NCBI RefSeq assembly: GCF_900148835.1
Contig: NZ_FRYK01000003.1
Location: 248,001 to 312,000 of the forward strand
Source of the DNA: Flavobacterium cucumis
GTDB lineage: Bacteria; Bacteroidota; Bacteroidia; Flavobacteriales; Flavobacteriaceae
Direction of reading: 5' to 3'
DNA: 64,000 nt
The notes under the pieces were generated by a model that ran no database searches, had not been told where the DNA came from, and was given only the letters and a program-made list of their open reading frames with translations. Made by a program: the position numbers and the translations under genes. This document shows, piece by piece, positions 18,860 to 27,426 of this stretch (positions are counted from its first letter, which is position 1; the number at the start of each line of letters is the position of its first letter).

Positions 18860-18880
18860 ACCCCTAAAAAAATAGGGGGT
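18860..18880. promoter_or_regulatory. Inverted repeat in the DUF1543/glnN divergent promoter region
   Basis: ACCCCTA / TAGGGGGT separated by six A is G/C-rich in an AT-rich spacer and ends three bases before the glnN -33 TTG. It may be an operator; no regulator is assigned. Confidence 0.4.
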
Positions 18881-18882
18881 GT

Positions 18883-18914
18883 TTGTAAAAATATTTAAAA
18901 AAATTATATATTTG
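18883..18914 (+). promoter_or_regulatory. Promoter of glnN
   Basis: TTG at 18883-18885, 21-base spacer, TATATTTG at 18907-18914, followed by a leader of about 40 bases. Confidence 0.7.
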
Positions 18915-18954
18915 CATAACTTTTCAAGGGTTTAACTTTAACACAACACAACTT

Positions 18955-21141
18955 ATGTCAACATTTCGTTTTCAAGCTTTAGGAAGAGCAACCGACAGAA
19001 AACCTGTTCATGTAGAAGAATTGGACAGAAAATCAGCTATTTTTGGTACAAATGTTTTTGGAGATAAAGCGATGCGACAATTTTTGACACCAGAAGCTTA
19101 CAAAGCTGTTAAAGCTGCAGCAGATGGCGTTAAAATTGATCGTAAAATTGCCGATTATATTGCTTTGGGAATGAAGGAATGGGCATTGTCAAAAGGGGTA
19201 ACTCACTATACGCATTGGTTTCAGCCTTTAACAGGAACGACAGCTGAAAAGCATGATGCTTTCTTTGAGACTTCGTTTGATGGAAGTGATCCAGTAGAAA
19301 AATTTGGAGGGAGTCAATTGGTACAACAAGAGCCCGATGCGTCTTCTTTTCCAAATGGAGGAATTCGAAATACTTTTGAGGCTAGAGGATATACTGCTTG
19401 GGATCCAACGTCTCCTGCTTTTATTTTTGGTACCACACTATGTATTCCAACCGTTTTCGTCTCGTACACAGGAGAAGCTTTAGATAATAAAACGCCTTTA
19501 TTAAGAGCGTTACATGCTATCGATTCTGCAGCAATTGATGTTGCACGATACTTTGATAAAAATGTTAAAAGAGTAACACCAACTTTAGGTTGGGAACAAG
19601 AATATTTCCTTGTAGACAGTGCTTTGGCATCTTCTAGACCAGATATTTTAGCTACAGGTAGAACATTATTAGGACATACTTCTGCTAAAGGACAACAGTT
19701 AGAGGATCATTATTTTGGTTCGATTCCAACTCGAGTTTTACAATACATGCGTGATTTAGAGAACGAATGTATGTTGTTAGGAATTCCTGTGAAAACACGT
19801 CACAATGAGGTGGCTCCGAACCAATTTGAGTTGGCTCCTATTTTCGAAGAGACAAATTTAGCAGTAGACCATAACTCGCTATTGATGGACGTAATGCAAA
19901 AAGTGGCAGAACGTCATGATTTTAAAGTTTTATTCCATGAAAAACCGTTCAAAGGCGTAAACGGATCTGGAAAACACAACAATTGGTCATTAGCAACCGA
20001 TACGGGTATAAATTTATTAAGTCCAGGAAAAACACCAATGAGTAACTTACAGTTCTTGACGTTTTTCATTAATACCATTAAAGCGGTTCATGATTACGAA
20101 GAATTACTAAGAGCTTCAATTGCTTCTGCAAGCAACGACCATCGTTTAGGAGCGAATGAAGCGCCACCAGCGATTATTTCTGTTTTCATTGGTGAAGCTC
20201 TTTCAAAAGTGTTAGATGATTTAGAAGGGGTATCGAAAGGGAAATTGTCTCCAGAAGAAAAAACCGATTTAAAATTAAACGTAGTGGGTAAATTGCCAGA
20301 CGTTTTATTGGATAATACCGATAGAAATAGAACGTCACCATTTGCCTTCACAGGGAATAAATTTGAATTCAGAGCGGTTGGTTCTTCTGCCAATTGTGCG
20401 GTTTCAATGACGACTTTAAATACGATTGTAGCGAAACAACTAAAAGATTTCAAAAAAGAAGTAGACGCTTTAATCGAGAAGAGTGATTTAAAGAAAGATG
20501 AAGCAATTTTTAATGTTTTAAGAGAATATATTAAGAAAACTAAAGCCATTCTTTTTGAAGGTGATGGTTACAGCGAAGCTTGGGAAAAAGAGGCAAAGAA
20601 GCGCGGCTTGAGCAATCACAAAACAACGCCACAAGCATTAAAAGCTAAAGTTTCTAAAAAAGCGGTTGAGGTATTTGCTGAAATGGGGGTAATGAATCAT
20701 GTTGAGGTAGAATCGCGTTATGAAATTGAACTGGAAGAATACGTGAAAAAAATCCAAATCGAAGGGCGTGTTTTAGGTGATATTGCTCGCAATCATGTGG
20801 TCCCAACGGCCATTAAATACCAAAATGTCTTAATCGAAAACGTAAAAGGTTTGAAAGAAATCTTTGGAAAAGATTTTGAGAAAATTGCAAAAGAGCAAAT
20901 TTCGTTAATCAAAGAAATTTCAGAACATATAGAAGGAATCAACTCTAAGGTTGAAAAAATGACTGAAGAACGTAAAAAAGCAAATGCTTTAACTAGTACA
21001 GAAAAAATGGCTGATGCCTACTGCGATAAAGTAAAGCCTTACTTTGAAGAAATTCGTTACCATGCTGACAAATTAGAATTGTTAGTAGACGACGAATTGT
21101 GGACGCTAACTAAATATAGAGAATTGTTGTTTACAAAGTAA
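18955..21141 (+). CDS. glnN: Glutamine synthetase type III
   Basis: A 728-residue GSIII enzyme that makes glutamine from glutamate, ammonia and ATP and is the main ammonia-assimilation enzyme of many Bacteroidota. Family landmarks include RFQALGRATDRKP at the start, THYTHWFQPLTG, TLGWEQEYFLVD, RHNEVAPNQFELAPIFE (ATP/metal site), NGSGKHNNWSLATD and EFRAVGSSANCA. Length fits type III (about 730), much longer than type I. It has its own promoter and terminator. No P-II or ammonium transporter gene is adjacent. Confidence 0.96.
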   Translation: MSTFRFQALGRATDRKPVHVEELDRKSAIFGTNVFGDKAMRQFLTPEAYKAVKAAADGVKIDRKIADYIALGMKEWALSKGVTHYTHWFQPLTGTTAEKHDAFFETSFDGSDPVEKFGGSQLVQQEPDASSFPNGGIRNTFEARGYTAWDPTSPAFIFGTTLCIPTVFVSYTGEALDNKTPLLRALHAIDSAAIDVARYFDKNVKRVTPTLGWEQEYFLVDSALASSRPDILATGRTLLGHTSAKGQQLEDHYFGSIPTRVLQYMRDLENECMLLGIPVKTRHNEVAPNQFELAPIFEETNLAVDHNSLLMDVMQKVAERHDFKVLFHEKPFKGVNGSGKHNNWSLATDTGINLLSPGKTPMSNLQFLTFFINTIKAVHDYEELLRASIASASNDHRLGANEAPPAIISVFIGEALSKVLDDLEGVSKGKLSPEEKTDLKLNVVGKLPDVLLDNTDRNRTSPFAFTGNKFEFRAVGSSANCAVSMTTLNTIVAKQLKDFKKEVDALIEKSDLKKDEAIFNVLREYIKKTKAILFEGDGYSEAWEKEAKKRGLSNHKTTPQALKAKVSKKAVEVFAEMGVMNHVEVESRYEIELEEYVKKIQIEGRVLGDIARNHVVPTAIKYQNVLIENVKGLKEIFGKDFEKIAKEQISLIKEISEHIEGINSKVEKMTEERKKANALTSTEKMADAYCDKVKPYFEEIRYHADKLELLVDDELWTLTKYRELLFTK

Positions 21142-21159
21142 TTTTCTAAAAAAAACATT

Positions 21160-21194
21160 AAAACCTGCTTTTTTGAGCAGGTTTTGTTTTTTTT
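21160..21194 (+). terminator. Terminator of glnN
   Basis: Stem AAAACCTGC / GCAGGTTTT followed by G and eight T, 18 bases after the glnN stop. Confidence 0.85.
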
Positions 21195-21229
21195 GATCAC
21201 GACGAAATTCAATTTATCAAAAATTAGTT

Positions 21230-21258
21230 TTGGCATACTTTTCTATGTGCTATATTTG
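21230..21258 (+). promoter_or_regulatory. Promoter of the tandem OmpA gene
   Basis: TTG at 21230-21232, 18-base spacer, TATATTTG at 21251-21258, 24 bases before the chosen ATG. Confidence 0.65.
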
Positions 21259-21282
21259 TTGTTACTTCGTAAAAAAGTAAAA

Positions 21283-22098
21283 ATGAAGTTTTTGTTTTCA
21301 ATAATTTTTATAGGGTTTGTGAATTTCGTTTCTTCACAAGAAGAAGTTGTGTTCTATTTTGAAACCAATAGATTTGAGCTAAACAAGTCGGAATTTATAA
21401 AACTTCAGCAGTGGATTTCAGCAAATAAAACTTCGAAAATCTTAGCTATTACAGGTGCTACTGATGAAGTAGGAACATCAGGCTATAACGATACACTTTC
21501 ACAAAAACGAGTTAGCTATATTTTTGATCAAATAAAGGATAAAATTAAAATTCGCGAAGATTTTAAGAGTATTTCTCTTGGAGAAAAAGGAGCGACCTCA
21601 GACAATAAAGCTCAAAATCGAAAAGCGATAATTCACTATTTGCTTGAAAAAGATTTGGATAAAGAAAACGAAATCTTGGGGAAACAAGAAGAAAATGAAA
21701 TCGTAATTCCAGAAAACGCAACTTTGGAAGAAAAAATTAAGTTGGCTAAAGTAGGAACTAAAGTGGTATTGAAAAATATTAATTTTTATCAAAATACTTT
21801 TGCTACACTTCCAGAATCACAAGGAGCGCTTTATGATTTATTGTTTGTTATGCAGAATAATCCCAATTTAAAAATTGAAATTCAAGGACATATTTGTTGC
21901 ATAGACAAAGATCATCGTAATTTGTCTGCTGATAGGGCGAAACAAGTTAAACGATTTTTAGTTTATAATGGTATTCCACAACATCGTATTTCTACTAAAG
22001 GTTTCGGAGTGTCTCAGCCTTTATATCCTATTCCTGAGGCAAATGAAGAACAAGCTGCTGCAAACAGACGTGTTGCGATTGAAATTTTAAGCAAATAA
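21283..22098 (+). CDS. Periplasmic protein with two OmpA-like domains
   Basis: A 271-residue protein. The ATG is chosen because it gives a clean signal peptide (MKFLFSIIFIGFVNFVSSQ) and follows a promoter; an in-frame upstream start lies inside the glnN terminator. Two OmpA C-terminal-like domains follow directly: about 20-125 (FYFETNRFELNKSEF, GATDEVGTSGYNDTLSQKR) and about 160-270 (INFYQNTFATLPES, EIQGHICCIDKDHRNLSADRAKQV, AAANRRVAIEIL). Such domains bind peptidoglycan; no barrel or lipobox is present. The second domain has an unusual Cys pair after GHI. The lipoprotein gene follows after 10 bases. Confidence 0.8.
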   Translation: MKFLFSIIFIGFVNFVSSQEEVVFYFETNRFELNKSEFIKLQQWISANKTSKILAITGATDEVGTSGYNDTLSQKRVSYIFDQIKDKIKIREDFKSISLGEKGATSDNKAQNRKAIIHYLLEKDLDKENEILGKQEENEIVIPENATLEEKIKLAKVGTKVVLKNINFYQNTFATLPESQGALYDLLFVMQNNPNLKIEIQGHICCIDKDHRNLSADRAKQVKRFLVYNGIPQHRISTKGFGVSQPLYPIPEANEEQAAANRRVAIEILSK

Positions 22099-22108
22099 AT
22101 TTTAGCAA

Positions 22109-22552
22109 ATGAAAAAACCAATTCCATTTTTATTCCTCTTAATTGCTTTATTAACGCTAAGTTGCGACAAATGTAACGAAGGAAACACTGCTACACCAAC
22201 GTCTCTATTTGTTGAAATTATAGATGCGACAACATCAGAAAATGTTTTTGAAAACGAGACATTTACAGCGTCTCAAATTTTGATTGAAGATTTGGATGGC
22301 GAACTAATTCCGTTTAGTTTTATTCCAAATCAGAATTTAATTCAGGTTTTCCCAAATGTTGAAAATCCTATTGGGAACACAATAGTCATAACCCTAAATA
22401 ACGAAACTACTGCAACAATTGAAGAAATTACGATTACCCATGATGTTTCTGAAATGAAAGAGGAATGTTACACTACTTTTAAAATTGAAAATGTTGAAGT
22501 GCCAAATAATTCTTCGGAATTATTGAATGGAATTTATGTTATAAAAATATAA
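22109..22552 (+). CDS. Putative lipoprotein of unknown function
   Basis: A 147-residue protein with a lipoprotein signal peptide: basic start, hydrophobic stretch and lipobox LTLSC (Cys19). The mature part is beta-rich, Thr/Asn/Glu-rich, and contains two pairs of cysteines (SCDKC at the start, KEECY near 118). No family recognised. It follows the tandem-OmpA gene after 10 bases, so both probably make one transcript and may act together in the periplasm. Confidence 0.75.
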   Translation: MKKPIPFLFLLIALLTLSCDKCNEGNTATPTSLFVEIIDATTSENVFENETFTASQILIEDLDGELIPFSFIPNQNLIQVFPNVENPIGNTIVITLNNETTATIEEITITHDVSEMKEECYTTFKIENVEVPNNSSELLNGIYVIKI

Positions 22553-22556
22553 CAAA

Positions 22557-22591
22557 TTCTAAAATCATACTTCTAAATTCTAAATTTTAAA
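22557..22591. repeat. Heptad micro-repeat array in the AIR synthase promoter
   Basis: Five consecutive 7-base units in perfect register: TTCTAAA, ATCATAC, TTCTAAA, TTCTAAA, TTTTAAA. The array ends two bases before the -7 box at 22594. Confidence 0.65.
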
Positions 22592-22593
22592 AC

Positions 22594-22601
22594 TATCTTT
22601 G
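22594..22601 (+). promoter_or_regulatory. -7 box of the AIR synthase gene
   Basis: TATCTTTG followed by GCGC, 26 bases before the ATG. No TTG at the usual distance; the space is filled by a heptad array. Confidence 0.55.
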
Positions 22602-22626
22602 CGCAACAACAACAACACACACATTC

Positions 22627-23805
22627 ATGAGTTCGGATACTAGCAAACGCTACAATTTAAGAGGAGTTTCGGCTTCTAAAGAAGATGTACACCAAGCTAT
22701 CAAAAACATCGACAAAGGCTTATTTTCACAAGCATTTTGTAAAATCATCCCAGATTATTTAACAAACGACGACCAATATTGCATCATTATGCATGCGGAT
22801 GGCGCAGGAACAAAATCGTCCTTAGCCTATATGTATTGGAAAGAAACAGGTGATATTTCGGTTTGGAAAGGAATTGCTCAAGATGCCTTAATCATGAATA
22901 TTGATGATTTATTATGTGTCGGAGCAACCGATAATATTCTACTATCATCAACTATCGGAAGAAACAAAAATCTAATACCTGGTGAAGTCATTTCAGCCAT
23001 CATCAACGGAACAGAAGAATTGATTTCAGAATTGAAAAATCATGGCGTTACTATCCATTCCACTGGAGGAGAAACGGCTGATGTAGGGGATTTAGTTCGT
23101 ACCATTATCGTTGATTCAACCGTAACAGCTCGTATGAAACGTGAAGACGTAATTGATAATGCAAATATTCAACCTGGTGATGTGATTGTAGGATTGGCTT
23201 CTTTCGGACAAGCTACTTACGAAAAAGAGTATAATGGCGGAATGGGAAGTAACGGTTTAACTTCAGCGCGTCATGATGTTTTTGAGAAATATTTGGCTGA
23301 AAAATATCCTGAAAGTTTTGATGCTTCAGTCCCAAATGAATTGGTATATTCAGGTCAAACTAAATTAACAGATACAGTTAAAAATAGTCCAATTGACGCC
23401 GGAAAATTAGTCCTTTCTCCAACAAGAACGTATGCGCCAGTAATCAAAAAGATATTATCAAAATACAATTCAAATCAAATTCACGGAATGGTTCATTGCT
23501 CTGGTGGTGCGCAAACAAAAGTGCTTCACTTCGTAGAAAACGTTCATGTGATTAAAGATAATTTATTTCCAGTACCACCTTTGTTCCAATTAATTCAAGA
23601 GCAATCAAAAACCGATTGGAAAGAAATGTACCAAGTTTTCAATTGTGGTCACCGTATGGAATTATACGTTCCAGCTGAAGTAGCACAAGATATCATCGAA
23701 ATTTCAAAATCATTCAACATCGACGCCCAAATCGTTGGTAGAGTAGAGCAATCAGATAGCAAGAAATTAACGATCACATCTGAGTACGGAACGTTTGAAT
23801 ATTAA
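22627..23805 (+). CDS. purM: Phosphoribosylformylglycinamidine cyclo-ligase (AIR synthase)
   Basis: A 392-residue PurM-family enzyme making aminoimidazole ribonucleotide in purine synthesis. Nucleotide-binding landmarks include HADGAGTKSSLAYMYWKETGD, DALIMNIDDLLCVGA, STGGETADVGDLVRTI and GNQIHGMVHCSGG-like C-terminal region. It is longer than the E. coli enzyme (about 345), as in other Bacteroidota. The purine gene guaA follows, which supports the pathway call. The gene symbol is by family; divergence from the classical PurM is clear. Confidence 0.85.
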   Translation: MSSDTSKRYNLRGVSASKEDVHQAIKNIDKGLFSQAFCKIIPDYLTNDDQYCIIMHADGAGTKSSLAYMYWKETGDISVWKGIAQDALIMNIDDLLCVGATDNILLSSTIGRNKNLIPGEVISAIINGTEELISELKNHGVTIHSTGGETADVGDLVRTIIVDSTVTARMKREDVIDNANIQPGDVIVGLASFGQATYEKEYNGGMGSNGLTSARHDVFEKYLAEKYPESFDASVPNELVYSGQTKLTDTVKNSPIDAGKLVLSPTRTYAPVIKKILSKYNSNQIHGMVHCSGGAQTKVLHFVENVHVIKDNLFPVPPLFQLIQEQSKTDWKEMYQVFNCGHRMELYVPAEVAQDIIEISKSFNIDAQIVGRVEQSDSKKLTITSEYGTFEY

Positions 23806-23812
23806 ATTATTT

Positions 23813-23879
23813 GTTTCAAGTTTCAAGTTGTTTTTGTTTCAAGTTGAACAAAAGTAACTTGAAACCTGAAACCTGAAAC
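23813..23879. repeat. Heptad micro-repeat array forming a hairpin before guaA
   Basis: Units TTTCAAG at 23814, 23821 and 23837 face inverted units CTTGAAA (23858) and CCTGAAA (23865, 23872). The two arms can pair as a long stem. The array fills the purM-guaA spacer. Confidence 0.7.
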
Positions 23880-23902
23880 AAAAAACACACAACAACAATA
23901 AA

Positions 23903-25435
23903 ATGCAACACAACGTATTAATTTTAGATTTCGGTTCGCAATATACCCAATTAATTGCCCGAAGAGTTAGAGAGTTAAACATTTTCTGTGAGATTTTCCC
24001 ATTCGATAAAATTCCAGCAGATTTATCATCATACAAAGCCGTAATCTTGGGCGGAAGTCCGTGTTCGGTTCGTTCAGAAGAAGCACTTCATCCAGATTTA
24101 TCTCAAATTAGAGGCAAAATGCCGTTGTTAGCGGTTTGTTATGGAGCACAATATTTAGCCCATTTTTCAGGGGGAGAAGTAGCTGCTTCCAATACAAGAG
24201 AATATGGAAGAGCGAATCTTTCCTATATCAAAGAAGGGGAAGTTTTTTTAGAAGGAGTGAGTCCAAACAGTCAAGTTTGGATGAGTCATTCAGATTCTAT
24301 CAAGAAATTACCGACCAATGGTGTGATGATTGCTAGTACCAAAGACGTAGAAAACGCAGCTTATAAAATAGAAGGTGAAACGACCTATGCGATTCAATTT
24401 CACCCAGAAGTATATCATTCAACAGATGGTAAACAAATGTTAGAAAACTTCTTAGTGAAAATTGCGCAAGTGCCTCAAAATTTCACACCAAACGCTTTCG
24501 TAGAGGAAGTGGTTGCTGAGATGAAAACGAAAATCGGAAACGATAAAGTAGTTTTAGGGTTATCAGGTGGTGTAGATTCAACGGTTGCTGCGGTATTATT
24601 AAACAAAGCTATTGGTGATAACTTATATTGTATTTTCGTAAACAACGGATTATTACGAAAAAACGAATTCCAAAGTGTATTGGATCAATATAAGGGAATG
24701 GGATTAAATGTAAAAGGAGTTGATGCTTCTAAACGTTTTTACGATGCGTTAGCTGGGTTAGATGATCCAGAAGCAAAACGTAAAGCCATTGGAAAAGCGT
24801 TCATTGAAGTTTTTGATGATGAAGCACACCAGTTAACCGATGTAAAATGGTTAGGTCAAGGTACAATTTATCCGGATGTTATCGAATCGGTTTCAGCAAC
24901 GGGTGGACCTTCTGCAACGATTAAATCGCATCATAACGTAGGTGGATTACCTGATTTTATGAAATTGCAAGTGGTAGAACCTTTACGAATGTTATTTAAA
25001 GATGAGGTACGTAGAGTGGGAAGAAGTTTAGGAATCGACGAAGAATTATTAGGTCGTCATCCATTTCCAGGACCAGGATTGGCGATTCGTATTTTGGGCG
25101 ATATTACACCAGAAAAGGTAGCCATTTTACAAGAAGTAGACGCCGTTTTTATCAACGGATTGAAAGAACACGGATTGTATGATAAAGTTTGGCAAGCTGG
25201 AGCCATATTATTACCTGTGAATAGTGTAGGAGTAATGGGTGATGAGCGTACCTACGAAAAAGTAGTGGCGTTACGTGCCGTTGAATCTACGGATGGTATG
25301 ACAGCGGACTGGGTACATTTACCTTATGAGTTTTTAATGAAAATTTCGAATGAAATTATAAATAATGTTAGAGGTGTAAACCGAGTGGTATATGACATCA
25401 GTTCAAAACCACCGGCAACGATTGAATGGGAATAA
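23903..25435 (+). CDS. guaA: GMP synthase (glutamine-hydrolysing)
   Basis: A 510-residue two-domain enzyme converting XMP to GMP with glutamine and ATP. The N-terminal class I amidotransferase has the nucleophile Cys79 in [10 protein letters not shown] and the HPE segment FHPEVYHS. The ATP-pyrophosphatase domain begins with [13 protein letters not shown]. The C-terminal dimerisation domain contains [12 protein letters not shown] and ends in the typical PPATIEWE. Located after the AIR synthase gene, separated by a repeat array. Confidence 0.98.
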   Translation: MQHNVLILDFGSQYTQLIARRVRELNIFCEIFPFDKIPADLSSYKAVILGGSPCSVRSEEALHPDLSQIRGKMPLLAVCYGAQYLAHFSGGEVAASNTREYGRANLSYIKEGEVFLEGVSPNSQVWMSHSDSIKKLPTNGVMIASTKDVENAAYKIEGETTYAIQFHPEVYHSTDGKQMLENFLVKIAQVPQNFTPNAFVEEVVAEMKTKIGNDKVVLGLSGGVDSTVAAVLLNKAIGDNLYCIFVNNGLLRKNEFQSVLDQYKGMGLNVKGVDASKRFYDALAGLDDPEAKRKAIGKAFIEVFDDEAHQLTDVKWLGQGTIYPDVIESVSATGGPSATIKSHHNVGGLPDFMKLQVVEPLRMLFKDEVRRVGRSLGIDEELLGRHPFPGPGLAIRILGDITPEKVAILQEVDAVFINGLKEHGLYDKVWQAGAILLPVNSVGVMGDERTYEKVVALRAVESTDGMTADWVHLPYEFLMKISNEIINNVRGVNRVVYDISSKPPATIEWE

Positions 25436-25489
25436 GTGATTTTATTAATTTAAAATTACTATTTTTAGCGAGCCAAAAAACTAACATCA

Positions 25490-27415
25490 ATGAAATTTTC
25501 CCTATCTATCATTATTACGGTATTTTTTTTTCAACTCTCTATTGCACAAGAATCTTTTGTAAAGTATGTTGTCAATAAAGGAGAAACCATTAATCAAATT
25601 GCTAAAAAGTTTAATATTTCTGTACAAGAAATTAAAGAATTGAACCCAGATGTAGCAAATGGATTAAAAGAAAATCAAGTACTTTTTGTCTCGGTTGTCA
25701 ATCTAATTTCACATCAGGTTAAAGAGAAAGAAACGCTTTATGGTATCGCTTTAAAGTATAATGTTACTATTGAAGAAATACGACAGATTAATCCCAATCT
25801 AGCCATAGAAAATCTTAAGGCAGGAAATTCAATTAATATTCCTAAGTTAAACAAGAACTTTGTTGCTTCATTGGCTACTAAAAGTAGGAATTTAACCTAT
25901 CAAAATGAAAACATTTTGCATGAGGTTAAGCCTAAAGAGACATTATTTAGTATAGCCCGATTGTACAATGTGTCGGTTTCAGACTTGGATGAATTAAACG
26001 CGAGTTTACTTGAAAATGGGCTTAGAATTGGACAACAAATCCAAATTCCTTACAAAAAGAAAACCTTAGATGGAAATGTTCGTGTTATTAACGAAGAATC
26101 TATTTTTCATGTAGTGGCTCCTCAAGAAACTAAGTTTGGAATTGCTAAAAAGTATGGAATTAGTATAGACCAACTAGAACTTCAAAATCCTGAAATCGTA
26201 TCGGGATTAAAAATTGGCACAAAATTAGCTATTAACCTTAAACAATTTCAACCTTCAAATAGTAAAGAAGAGCTTATGATTGCTTTGGCAGAAAAGCAAA
26301 TTGCTTTAGAAAAAACGAAGGCAGTTAGTATTGAAAATTCTAAATTGAAAGAGGAAAACAAAAGTGGAATAGCTAAATTAAATGCGAAAACGGCTGAAGT
26401 TGAAAATTTACAAGATTTGGTTGCCGTGCAAAAGCAGATGGATCAAAAAGTACTTAAGGTCAATTCCCTAAATGTTAACTTAGAAGAAATTGATGAAAAG
26501 GAAAAAGGTTCGGCTGAGAAGTTAAAACTTGTTTTAGAAGCCAATCGAAATGTACAAGAAGTGTTACTTTATAAATTGGATTCATTGGTTTACAACATGA
26601 AACAAGATGTTGAAGCACTAAAAAATAAAGAAATTACGGATTTAGAAACTTCCAGACAATTGGAGAAAAGTTCCTATAAAAATTTAAAAGAAACAAACGT
26701 CTTACTTCAAGAATTAAAGCAAGATTTGGCTAAAAACAGATCAAATTATGCTGTAATCATGAATAAAGTAAAGCAAATTAACTTAGAAGAAAATAAGATT
26801 TATAAAGCAAAATCTAGAGATTTAGCAAGTGGAAAAGTAAAAAAAGCAGATACAGCGGATTTGTTAAATGAGCTTGAAGCCGAACAAGACATGGTAAATA
26901 GTCAAAATGATGCCTTGATTAATGAAATTGAAAAATTAGCGGTTGAAAAAGATTTAGTAATCAAAGAAAAATTAAGAAAAGCTACCTTTTACAGTGAAGA
27001 ATCAAGAGCATTTGATGATAAATTAGCTTTAGAAAAATTAAAGCGATATAAAGAGAAAGTTAAAAATTCCGATAAGAAAAAAGAGCCTGAAGTAAATGAT
27101 AATCAAGAGGTGTTTTCTCAAAGTTTGGATTTAGTTGCCATTGAGGTCATAGAGAATATAAAAGACACAAAAGATGGTTATTATTTAGTTGTTGGTAAGT
27201 TTGTAGATGGTAAGGAGCGAGATGAGAAAGTAATGGAGTTAATAAATCATGGCCAAATTGACGCTTCTTTTTTCTATAATTTTAATACTTTGAGTTACTA
27301 TGTTTACGTTAAAGTAGAAACAAGTGCTGTAAACGCATTGAAGTTTTATAATTTGCATCATAATGAATCACTTTATAAAGATTTATTGATTGTTCGATTA
27401 ACTTATAATTACTAA
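25490..27415 (+). CDS. Secreted multi-LysM coiled-coil protein
   Basis: A 641-residue periplasmic or surface protein. Signal peptide ends at LSIAQ (about 19). Four LysM repeats follow (about 24-68, 72-115, 142-188, 206-250), recognisable from KGETINQIAKKFNIS, KETLYGIALKYNVT, KETLFSIARLYNVS and QETKFGIAKKYGIS. LysM binds N-acetylglucosamine in peptidoglycan. Residues about 260-540 are a charged coiled coil. The last about 85 residues (GYYLVVGKFVDGKERDEKVMELI) look like a SPOR-type domain, another peptidoglycan-binding fold. A cell-wall or division-related role is inferred. The second LysM gene follows after 11 bases. Confidence 0.82.
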   Translation: MKFSLSIIITVFFFQLSIAQESFVKYVVNKGETINQIAKKFNISVQEIKELNPDVANGLKENQVLFVSVVNLISHQVKEKETLYGIALKYNVTIEEIRQINPNLAIENLKAGNSINIPKLNKNFVASLATKSRNLTYQNENILHEVKPKETLFSIARLYNVSVSDLDELNASLLENGLRIGQQIQIPYKKKTLDGNVRVINEESIFHVVAPQETKFGIAKKYGISIDQLELQNPEIVSGLKIGTKLAINLKQFQPSNSKEELMIALAEKQIALEKTKAVSIENSKLKEENKSGIAKLNAKTAEVENLQDLVAVQKQMDQKVLKVNSLNVNLEEIDEKEKGSAEKLKLVLEANRNVQEVLLYKLDSLVYNMKQDVEALKNKEITDLETSRQLEKSSYKNLKETNVLLQELKQDLAKNRSNYAVIMNKVKQINLEENKIYKAKSRDLASGKVKKADTADLLNELEAEQDMVNSQNDALINEIEKLAVEKDLVIKEKLRKATFYSEESRAFDDKLALEKLKRYKEKVKNSDKKKEPEVNDNQEVFSQSLDLVAIEVIENIKDTKDGYYLVVGKFVDGKERDEKVMELINHGQIDASFFYNFNTLSYYVYVKVETSAVNALKFYNLHHNESLYKDLLIVRLTYNY

Positions 27416-27426
27416 AAATACTATTG

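Noticed and set aside
20094..20549. 151-codon open frame opposite glnN
   Set aside because: Antisense shadow of the GSIII gene with no family resemblance or promoter.
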